Source: Desulfobacterales bacterium (GTDB lineage: Bacteria; Desulfobacterota; Desulfobacteria; Desulfobacterales; 4be13). From it: a stretch of DNA of 5,881 nucleotides. Below are positions 1 through 5,854 of the stretch, one piece after another. The translations under genes and the position numbers were made by a program. The stretch spans positions 2,796 to 8,676 of the forward strand of contig JAOZLU010000058.1 of assembly GCA_029934695.1 (NCBI GenBank), in the 5' to 3' direction. The notes under the pieces are model-generated. The model ran no database searches, was not told the DNA's origin, and saw only the letters and a program-made list of their open reading frames with translations. Each line of letters begins with the position of its first letter. Position 1 is the stretch's first letter.

Positions 1-343
1 TGTCACCTCTGTCAACCAGCCCCCTGTGGCGGACGCGGGCCCGGATCAGACGGTGCGGGAAGGAGAAACCGTGACATTGGACGGGTCCGGCTCCGGCGAT
101 CCTGATGACGGCATCGCATCTTTTTCCTGGCGTCAGACCGGCGGAACCGGCGTATTGCTTTCTGATGATACAACGGCACAGCCTGGGTTCACTGCCCCGG
201 AGGTCGGTGTGACCGGCGAATCGCTGATATTTGAACTGACCGTAACAGATGCCGGCGGGCTGACAGCCACTGACAGTGTGACCATAACTGTCACCTCTGT
301 CAACCAGCCCCCTGTGGCGGACGCGGGCCCGGATCAGACGGTG
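1..343 (+). repeat. 55-bp perfect direct repeat at the junctions of PKD units 1 and 2
   Basis: Bases 1-55 are identical to 289-343 (288 bp apart), spanning the inter-domain linker (TSVNQPP) and the first strand (ADAGPDQTV). The left copy starts at the window edge, so the identity may be longer. Later unit junctions encode similar protein but differ at many synonymous positions, so this identity reflects recent duplication or gene conversion rather than protein constraint. Confidence 0.9.
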
Positions 344-2725
344 ACGGAAGGAGACAGCGTTGTTCTGGACGGGACCGGGTCTGATGATCCTGATGACGGG
401 ATAGCGTCTTATTTATGGCGTCAGATTGGAGGAACATTCGTGGCCCTGTCAAACCCGGAGATGAGTCAGTTGACATTTATTGCCCCGGAGGTCGGTCCGG
501 ATGGAGAAGCACTTATATTTGAACTGGAAACAGAGGATACCCGGGGACTCCGGGATACAGACAGCGTGACAGTGAACGTCATATCTGTGAACCGGCCCCC
601 TGTCGCGGACGCGGGACCGAATCAGATCGTAAACGAAATGGACCTCGTGATGTTGGACGGCTCAAATTCCAGCGATCCCGATGACGCCATCGTATCTTAT
701 TCATGGCGTCAGATCAGCGGAACCCTGGTGCAGCTTTCCGATGAATCCGCGGTCCAGCCGACATTCATCGCGCCCCAAGTCGGTCTGAACGGTGAATCCC
801 TCACTTTTGAACTGGAAGTAAACGACAGCGGAGAACTCTTGGACACGGACCGCGTGACAATAAATATTACCTCTGCAAACCGCCCCCCGAGGGCCGATGC
901 CGGTCCGGATCAGACGGTAAGACAGGGCGAAACCGTAACGCTGGACGGGTCAAATTCCAGTGATCCTGACAACGATATCGCATCGTATTCGTGGCGTCAG
1001 ATCAGCGGAATTCCAGTGTCTTTATCATACAATTCAGCAATGCAGCCCGTATTCACCGCACCGGAGGCGGGTCCGAACGGCGAATCGCTGACCTTTGAAC
1101 TGGAAGTGAGAGACAGTTGGCTTCAGGACTCTGACCGCGTGACGATAAATATCACGTCTGAAAACCGTCCCCCGGTGGCTGATGCCGGCCCGGATCAGAC
1201 TGTAAAAGAGGGGTGCATCGTGACATTGAGCGGCTCAAACTCCAGTGATCCTGAGAACAGAACCCTGTCGTATTTATGGCGGCAGATTGACGGGCCTGGG
1301 ATGACGCTTTCCAATACAAAGACCGCACAGCCCAGCTTCACCGCCCCGGATGTGGGTCCGGATGGAAAATCGCTTACCTTCGAGCTGAAAGTGACGGACA
1401 GCGGAGGCCTGCAAGCCACGGACAGCGTGACCCTGAATGTCACCTATATCAATCAGCCGCCCACAGCCGATGCGGGGCTTGTCCAGACGGTAAACGAGGG
1501 AGACCTTGTCACACTGGACGGCTCGAACTCTGCTGATCCGGATGACGTAACTGTGTCCTGTTTGTGGAATCAGGTCAGCGGCGCGGGCGTGACGCTTTCC
1601 GACACAACAGCGGAACAGCCGACATTCACCGCTCCGGAGGTCAGTCCGGGCAGCGAGGCACTCACATTCAGGCTCACCGTGACAGACAGCGGCGGGTTAA
1701 AGGATACGGACCGCGTGACAGTGAATATTACCACCTCTGCAAACCAGATGCCGAGAGCCGATGCAGGTGGTCATCAGACAGTGCAGGAGGGGAGTGTGGT
1801 GATTCTGGACGGTTCAGGCTCATCAGATCCGGATGATGGGATCGCGTCTTATTTGTGGAACCAGACCGGTGGCAGTGCGGTGACGCTTTCATACACCGCG
1901 GATGCTCGGGCGGCTTATGTCACGCCTCCTGTGGGTGCGGAAGGAATGACCCTGATATTTGAACTGACAGTCACAGATCACGGCGGCCTTCAGGATGCAG
2001 ATGAAGCCCGTATAACCGTCAATGATAACGGCATTACGAATTTCCCGGAGGATGTGATCACTTTCAAAACCGCGACAGGCCGGGAATTGGGCATAAAAAG
2101 CAATGTGGGAAATATAACGGGATTAACCCCTGTCAGTTCTGATACCATTGCTGATACAGCCAACAGGCCGGAAAACCTGATTTACGGGCTGACGGATCTG
2201 GAAATTAAGATGAACAGGCTTGGCGATGTCGCGGCTGTCACCTTTTATCTGCCTGCTCCTGCGCCCCAGAAATATAAATTGTACGCGTACAGTCCGGCTT
2301 ATGGATGGTCTGATCTTAGTGATAAAACAGAGATCGGCGAAGACAGAAATCAGATCGTTCTGACCCTGACGGACGGAGGAACAGGTGATGATGACGGTAT
2401 TGCAAACAGGGTGATAAAAGGGCACTTCGGCATAGCGGCTGTCTCCGAGTCTTCGGACCCCACGCCGGCCCCTGCCAGCAACAGGGCCGGAGACACCAAC
2501 GGCTGCTTTGTCTCAGCCGCGGCCGATGATTTATCCTCTTGTGTTTTATATGCCGTATGCTGTATTTTGTGTTTTGCGGCGATTGCCTTGCGAATCCCAG
2601 ACAGACTCGAACCCCAGGCAGGCTCGCGGGGGATTGGCAAATCCCCCGTCATTCACGGCTCAGCTTGGATCTGCCAATCCGACCCGAGCAACCTTAAACA
2701 CTTAACCTGTAATGGAGAATTATGA
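2..2725 (+). CDS. Partial (5'-truncated) PKD/K319L-like repeat surface protein with choice-of-anchor-U-like C-terminus
   Basis: The reading frame is open to the left edge and the sequence there is mid-repeat, so the true start is upstream; the GTG at 26 is an internal Val codon. Numbering residues from base 2, the 907 visible residues contain seven Ig/PKD-like modules (about 9-677). Each starts near ADAGPDQTV, has a central W[RN]Q and ends in a TFEL-x-VTDSGGL-like strand. They lack the WDFGDG core of classical PKD and look like the K319L-like PKD type. Residues 678-815 resemble the choice-of-anchor U domain: a YGL-x-DLEI strand, a LPAPAP turn, a GWSDLSD stretch and DGGTGDDDG at 791-799. A Pro/Ser linker, NGCFVSAA (Cys835), a hydrophobic helix (844-863) and Arg864 suggest C-terminal sorting or anchoring. 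A 43-residue tail of no recognisable family follows. Likely role: exported, surface-displayed adhesin or stalk. Domain type is fairly sure; biological role is inferred. The stop overlaps the start of the next gene by 4 bp. Confidence 0.88.
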   Translation, partial: VTSVNQPPVADAGPDQTVREGETVTLDGSGSGDPDDGIASFSWRQTGGTGVLLSDDTTAQPGFTAPEVGVTGESLIFELTVTDAGGLTATDSVTITVTSVNQPPVADAGPDQTVTEGDSVVLDGTGSDDPDDGIASYLWRQIGGTFVALSNPEMSQLTFIAPEVGPDGEALIFELETEDTRGLRDTDSVTVNVISVNRPPVADAGPNQIVNEMDLVMLDGSNSSDPDDAIVSYSWRQISGTLVQLSDESAVQPTFIAPQVGLNGESLTFELEVNDSGELLDTDRVTINITSANRPPRADAGPDQTVRQGETVTLDGSNSSDPDNDIASYSWRQISGIPVSLSYNSAMQPVFTAPEAGPNGESLTFELEVRDSWLQDSDRVTINITSENRPPVADAGPDQTVKEGCIVTLSGSNSSDPENRTLSYLWRQIDGPGMTLSNTKTAQPSFTAPDVGPDGKSLTFELKVTDSGGLQATDSVTLNVTYINQPPTADAGLVQTVNEGDLVTLDGSNSADPDDVTVSCLWNQVSGAGVTLSDTTAEQPTFTAPEVSPGSEALTFRLTVTDSGGLKDTDRVTVNITTSANQMPRADAGGHQTVQEGSVVILDGSGSSDPDDGIASYLWNQTGGSAVTLSYTADARAAYVTPPVGAEGMTLIFELTVTDHGGLQDADEARITVNDNGITNFPEDVITFKTATGRELGIKSNVGNITGLTPVSSDTIADTANRPENLIYGLTDLEIKMNRLGDVAAVTFYLPAPAPQKYKLYAYSPAYGWSDLSDKTEIGEDRNQIVLTLTDGGTGDDDGIANRVIKGHFGIAAVSESSDPTPAPASNRAGDTNGCFVSAAADDLSSCVLYAVCCILCFAAIALRIPDRLEPQAGSRGIGKSPVIHGSAWICQSDPSNLKHLTCNGEL
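26..2032 (+). repeat. Seven tandem 285-291 bp PKD/K319L-like coding repeats
   Basis: Units begin at 26, 314, 602, 890, 1175, 1463 and 1754, always at the codon before ADAG. Unit lengths are 288, 288, 288, 285, 288 and 291 bp, with the last about 279 bp to its final strand. All changes are multiples of three: unit 4 lacks one codon (RDSWLQDSD against NDSGELLDTD in unit 3) and unit 6 has one extra Thr codon (ITTSANQ). Each module would fold as one beta-sandwich, so the array is a rod. The bases left of 26 already match the end of a unit, so the array continues upstream by at least part of one more module. Units 5 and 6 each carry a Cys (EGCIV; VSCLW) where other units have none. Confidence 0.92.
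2492..2593 (+). other. Putative C-terminal sorting/anchor signal of the repeat protein (Cys motif, helix, Arg)
   Basis: After a Pro/Ser/Asn-rich linker the sequence reads DTNGCFVSAAADD, with the Cys codon at 2504-2506. A 20-residue hydrophobic segment encoded by 2531-2590 and an Arg codon at 2591-2593 follow. A short motif with an invariant Cys, one membrane helix and a basic end is the layout of several CTERM-type sorting signals, which often follow choice-of-anchor domains. I cannot assign a named family: the motif resembles Cys-type (CFI/JDVT-like) signals only loosely. The helix is unusually Cys-rich, with four Cys in 20 residues (SSCVLYAVCCILCF). Unlike typical signals, 43 more residues follow before the stop. 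Confidence 0.5.
2622..2689 (+). other. Large inverted-repeat structure with two mutually exclusive hairpins at the gene 1/gene 2 junction
   Basis: One fold is a perfect 9-bp stem, 2627-2635 with 2640-2648, closed by the tetraloop GGCA. A competing fold pairs 2631-2639 (GGATTGGCA) perfectly with 2672-2680 (TGCCAATCC), extended after a small bulge by 2628-2629 with 2683-2684 and by 2622-2626 (GCTCG) with 2685-2689 (CGAGC). Both use 2631-2635, so an RNA cannot form both at once. No U-tract follows, so it is not a standard intrinsic terminator. It lies in the last codons of gene 1, 25 bp upstream of the gene 2 Shine-Dalgarno. It could be a REP/MITE-like repeat, an mRNA-stability element or a control on gene 2 translation. 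Confidence 0.6.
2714..2717 (+). promoter_or_regulatory. Shine-Dalgarno for the protease gene, inside the end of gene 1
   Basis: GGAG lies 4 bases before the ATG at 2722, a slightly short spacing. Together with the ATGA stop/start overlap (2722-2725) it supports this start and coupled re-initiation from gene 1. No separate promoter was recognised between the genes. Confidence 0.7.
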
Positions 2726-5643
2726 ACAAAAAATTTAAACTCATTATGTTGACGATGTTTTCTGTATTTTTGTTGTTCGCAGCGGCTGCAACCGCGACGC
2801 AGATAAAACTCCTTGCCGATGACGGTGCCAGAGGGCATGAATTTGGTCAGGCAGTCTCCGTTTCCGGCAATTATGCCATTGTCGGTGCTTATAAGAATAA
2901 TGAAAGGGGCACCGATTCAGGATCAGCCTATATTTTCAGATATGACGGAGCCAATTGGATTCAGGAAGCCAAATTGAAAGCAGATGACCAGGTGAGCCAT
3001 GATTACTTTGGGTATTCTGTCTCCATTTCTGAGCAGGACTCAGAATGTTACGCTGTTGTGGGGGCTTTCAACAATCATGGGAATTCCTTTGGAACAGGTT
3101 CGGCTTATGTTTTCAGACGCGACGGAACGGAGTGGATTCAGGAAGCCAAACTGACTGCCGGAGATGGTTCAAGAAATGATTATTTTGGCTATTCTGTCTC
3201 CATTTCCGGAAGTGATGTGATTGTCGGTGCTTACAGGGATGATGACAGCGGAGATGAATCTGGATCAGCCTGCATGTTTAAACGCAACGGGACCACTTGG
3301 ACGGAACAGTCAAAACTGACTCCGGACGACGGCGCAGCAGGCGACAATTTCGGAAGGTCTGTCTCGGTTTCCGGTGATTACGCCGTTGTAGGCGCTATTT
3401 ATGACGATGACAGGGGGAGTAATTCAGGCACAGCTTATGTTTTTAAACGTAACGGAGATGCCTGGATTCAGCAGACAAAACTGACCTCCGATGACGGCGA
3501 GAAAGACGATTTTTTCGGTTTTTCTGTTTCTGTTTCCGGCGATTATGTGATTGTGGGTGCGGATGCGGATGATGACAAAGGGGGAAACTCAGGCTCGGCA
3601 TACATCTTCAAACGAGACGGATCTCAATGGACTCAGGAGGCCAAACTGACTGCCAGTGACGGAGCCTCAGGGGATTTTCTGGGCCGATCTGTTTCCATTT
3701 CCGGCGATTATGTGATTGTGGGTGCGGATGCGGATGATGACAAAGGGGGGAACTCAGGTTCAGCCTACATTTTCAGACGTGACGGATCTGCATGGATCCA
3801 GGAAACCAAGCTGACGGCCGGCGACGGGTCTGCCGAAGACAATTTTGGGTGGTCTGTTTCCGTTTTTGCAAAATCTCCGGGTTATTATGCGATTACAGGC
3901 GCGAACACGGATGATGATAATGGGAACGCTTCCGGCTCGGCCTATATTTATGACAGCTTCTCGGACGGAAATTCTTCGCCAAATATTTTGATTGATCCTG
4001 ATTCGCTGAGGATCAGGAAATTTCAATATGAACAGGCCAAAACCCGGAAATCAGAAACGGAACTGTCAGGTATGCCTAACACCTCATCCCCCGTCCATCG
4101 AGAGGAAGCTGACGAGGAATGTGCAAAGGGACTTATCATCCCCGAGGATGTCCAAAGATTCTGGCGGACCTATACGCCGCCCCCGCGTAAGCCGTCAGCT
4201 TCAGGAAGCCTGAAACCCTCCGTTGACTGGAGCGAATATGACAGCCCGGTAAGATCACAAAAGAGCTGCGGTTCATGCTGGGCCTTTGCCGCCATAGCAC
4301 TTGTTGAGAATCTTGGAAATCAGGCGAATCTTCTGGCAGAGCAGGACCTTTCGGAACAGGAGCTTGTTTCCTGCTCTGTCGGCGACTGCAACGGGGGATG
4401 GTACTGGGATGCGTTGAATTATATTCGGAAAACCGGAATTGCTCCGGAATCCTGCTATACATACAAGTCTGAGAGCGGAGACTGCTCAGAAAAATGCGTC
4501 AGCCCTGATTTTCTGCAAAAAATAAATGAATTCACGCCCTCTCCCGGTTTATGGGGAGAAAACCATACGGTGGATGATCTCAGAGAAGCCCTCCAGACCG
4601 GGCCGCTCTCTGTCGCTATGAGAGTTCCGGATGACGGCAGTTTCAGTGGAAGCGGTTATACCGGCGGTGTCTATGATTATGACGGAGATTTCATCCGCTG
4701 GGATGGGAACGGACATGCGGTTCTGCTTGTGGGATATGATGACGCAGAGCAGTCTTTTAAAGTAAAAAACAGTTGGGGAGCTTCCTGGGGAGAAAACGGC
4801 TATTTTCGTATTGCTTATGATGACGTTACGGATGATGTGAAATTTGGCAGCTACGCGTGCAAGGCGTCAGGGGTTTACATAGAGCAGGAGAATGCCATGT
4901 TTACGATCACGAATTCAGGCGCAGGCGAGCTGATCATTTATAATATATCGGATAATAAATCCTGGCTGACGGTTTCTCCGGAAACGGTTTTGCCAATTCC
5001 TGCCGGCGGACACCAAGTGATGACCGTATCTGTGACAGACTGGAATGCTGTGTCACTCGTGGGGGAAACGGGAATTATAACGCTCTCTTCCAATGATCCT
5101 GACGAGTCTTCTGTCTTTGTGGAGGTAAATGCATCGCCGTCTTCGACCCAGTTCTCAATGCCGGTTTTACAGGTTTCACCGCCTTTCAGGGAAGTTTATG
5201 AGGCTGCCGGAACATTCCGCGTTGATATTTCCAACGCAGGCAAAGGTACCATGGATTGGACAGTGGAAACAGATGAATATTGGCTGGTGATTGAGAATGA
5301 AAGTTTTGGAACAGATGACGGCTCGGTGACTGTCAATTATGAGGCCAATGGCGGCCCTCCGAGAACAGGCATCATTACAGTCGAAGCTGCCACTGCGGGA
5401 AACAGTCCCCAGATGCTTGAAATAAGACAGTCAGGGATACCGCTGACCGTTGATATTGACGACAGCGGAAGTGCTGACCTTGTCGATGCCATACTGGCGT
5501 TGAAGGTGGCGGCGGGTACAGAAGTTGCTCATGGAATGATTCGGTCAGACTTTGCCGCATCAGACGCGGATGTGGGCGGGGATGGTAAAATCGGTCTGGA
5601 AGAGGCCATTCGTATCCTGAACTATCTTTCAAAGGCAAGATGA
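2722..5643 (+). CDS. Secreted papain-family (C1) cysteine protease with FG-GAP propeller, Ig/BACON-like domains and dockerin-like end
   Basis: The 973-residue preprotein is complete. Residues 1-25 are a signal peptide (MNKKFK, hydrophobic core, likely cut after ATA at 23-25). Residues 29-412 are seven FG-GAP-like repeats, a predicted seven-bladed propeller. Residues 413-496 are a charged linker/propeptide without a recognisable I29 inhibitor signature. Residues 497-720 are a papain-like peptidase: Gln513 (oxyanion hole), nucleophile Cys519 in CGSCWAF, His665 in NGHAVLLVGY, Asn683 in KNSWG, and the Cys516/Cys556 pair expected to match the papain core disulfide. All catalytic residues are present, so activity is expected. 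Residues about 721-806 and 813-905 are Ig/BACON-like beta domains. Residues 906-973 hold two dockerin-like EF-hand loops (911-922 and 950-961). It likely acts outside the cytoplasm on proteins or peptides. The start is fixed by the signal peptide, the Shine-Dalgarno and the ATGA overlap. The substrate and the partner of the dockerin-like end are unknown. Confidence 0.92.
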   Translation: MNKKFKLIMLTMFSVFLLFAAAATATQIKLLADDGARGHEFGQAVSVSGNYAIVGAYKNNERGTDSGSAYIFRYDGANWIQEAKLKADDQVSHDYFGYSVSISEQDSECYAVVGAFNNHGNSFGTGSAYVFRRDGTEWIQEAKLTAGDGSRNDYFGYSVSISGSDVIVGAYRDDDSGDESGSACMFKRNGTTWTEQSKLTPDDGAAGDNFGRSVSVSGDYAVVGAIYDDDRGSNSGTAYVFKRNGDAWIQQTKLTSDDGEKDDFFGFSVSVSGDYVIVGADADDDKGGNSGSAYIFKRDGSQWTQEAKLTASDGASGDFLGRSVSISGDYVIVGADADDDKGGNSGSAYIFRRDGSAWIQETKLTAGDGSAEDNFGWSVSVFAKSPGYYAITGANTDDDNGNASGSAYIYDSFSDGNSSPNILIDPDSLRIRKFQYEQAKTRKSETELSGMPNTSSPVHREEADEECAKGLIIPEDVQRFWRTYTPPPRKPSASGSLKPSVDWSEYDSPVRSQKSCGSCWAFAAIALVENLGNQANLLAEQDLSEQELVSCSVGDCNGGWYWDALNYIRKTGIAPESCYTYKSESGDCSEKCVSPDFLQKINEFTPSPGLWGENHTVDDLREALQTGPLSVAMRVPDDGSFSGSGYTGGVYDYDGDFIRWDGNGHAVLLVGYDDAEQSFKVKNSWGASWGENGYFRIAYDDVTDDVKFGSYACKASGVYIEQENAMFTITNSGAGELIIYNISDNKSWLTVSPETVLPIPAGGHQVMTVSVTDWNAVSLVGETGIITLSSNDPDESSVFVEVNASPSSTQFSMPVLQVSPPFREVYEAAGTFRVDISNAGKGTMDWTVETDEYWLVIENESFGTDDGSVTVNYEANGGPPRTGIITVEAATAGNSPQMLEIRQSGIPLTVDIDDSGSADLVDAILALKVAAGTEVAHGMIRSDFAASDADVGGDGKIGLEEAIRILNYLSKAR
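2806..3957 (+). repeat. Seven FG-GAP-like coding repeats (165 bp period)
   Basis: Units begin at the Lys codon of KL[TLK]-x-x-D at 2806, 2971, 3148, 3313, 3478, 3643 and 3808. The period is 55 residues, except unit 2, which is 59 because of an insert around EQDSECY. The consensus is KLTA-x-DG, then FG-x-SVSISGDY-x-IVGA, an acidic loop, then SGSAYIF-x-R-x-G and a Trp. Seven such units fit a closed integrin-alpha-like seven-bladed propeller. Blades 3-7 have a DDD-x-G loop (for example DADDDKGGNSG) that may bind calcium; blades 1 and 2 (YKNNERG, FNNHGNS) do not. Confidence 0.9.
3533..3749 (+). repeat. 52-bp perfect direct repeat between FG-GAP units 5 and 6
   Basis: Bases 3533-3584 are identical to 3698-3749, exactly 165 bp apart, and identity resumes for 8 bp after one mismatch at 3585/3750. 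The block encodes the strand and acidic loop (SGDYVIVGADADDDKGG). Other units encode similar residues with different codons, so this pair points to recent unit duplication or gene conversion. Confidence 0.9.
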
Positions 5644-5651
5644 TGAAATAA

Positions 5652-5712
5652 AGAAACCCGATTTTTTTCTCGAAAAGGATGAATCGTCCCATTCAGAAAA
5701 AGCCGGGTTTCT
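5652..5712. terminator. Long two-part hairpin, probable (bidirectional) terminator after the protease gene
   Basis: The outer stem pairs 5652-5660 (AGAAACCCG) with 5704-5712 (CGGGTTTCT), 9 perfect bp. After a small internal loop (5661-5663 against 5702-5703) an inner stem pairs 5664-5670 (TTTTTCT) with 5695-5701 (AGAAAAA), 7 bp, and a tiny GAAT/ATTC stem (5681-5684 with 5691-5694) can cap it. It starts 8 bases after the TGA at 5641-5643. On the + strand what follows is CCATCATTTCC, a poor U-tract. On the - strand the stem is followed by TTATTTCATC, which is more T-rich, so it may serve a convergent gene at least as well. Confidence 0.55.
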
Positions 5713-5724
5713 CCATCATTTCCC

Positions 5725-5760
5725 CCGGGAAAAGCCTCTTTCATCCTTCTCCATTCCCGG
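5725..5760. other. Small intergenic hairpin
   Basis: CCGGGAA (5725-5731) pairs with TTCCCGG (5754-5760) across a 22-base pyrimidine-rich loop containing TTTCATCC. The stem is 7 perfect bp. No U-tract follows on either side. Function unknown; it may be fortuitous. Confidence 0.35.
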
Positions 5761-5854
5761 CATGAGCGGAGATCAGAAGGATTGGGATCGAAAGTGGCAT
5801 TTCCAATGTTTCATCATTTTCATCAAGCTTGAATCTCATGCGGCAATTTCATCT

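Noticed and set aside
26..28. GTG as a start codon for gene 1
   Set aside because: The frame is open and encodes matching repeat sequence from base 2 onwards; this is a Val codon inside a repeat, with no Shine-Dalgarno before it.
1195..1443. 82-codon minus-strand reading frame inside the PKD array
   Set aside because: It is the complement of strongly conserved repeat coding sequence, with no recognisable product or ribosome site.
1564..1836. 90-codon plus-strand frame inside PKD units 6 and 7
   Set aside because: It is an out-of-frame, Arg/Gly/Ser-rich shadow of the repeats.
2580..2650. tRNA-like T-arm on the minus strand (GGGGTTCGAG)
   Set aside because: No acceptor, D or anticodon arms could be arranged around it; the palindromes here pair differently.
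2123..2652. Two overlapping 100-codon minus-strand frames opposite the gene 1 C-terminus
   Set aside because: They have no domain-like content and lie opposite a recognisable choice-of-anchor-U-like domain and membrane segment.
2622..2689. Intrinsic terminator between the two genes
   Set aside because: The stems are strong but no run of T follows, and the next gene starts by stop/start overlap, which argues for read-through.
3760..4462. Minus-strand frames (88 and 108 codons) and a 61-codon plus frame over the propeller/peptidase linker
   Set aside because: They lie within the continuous protease frame and have unrecognisable, compositionally skewed translations.
5375..5692. 105-codon minus-strand frame across the end of the protease gene
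   Set aside because: It overlaps the dockerin-like coding region and the terminator hairpin, and its translation shows no domain.
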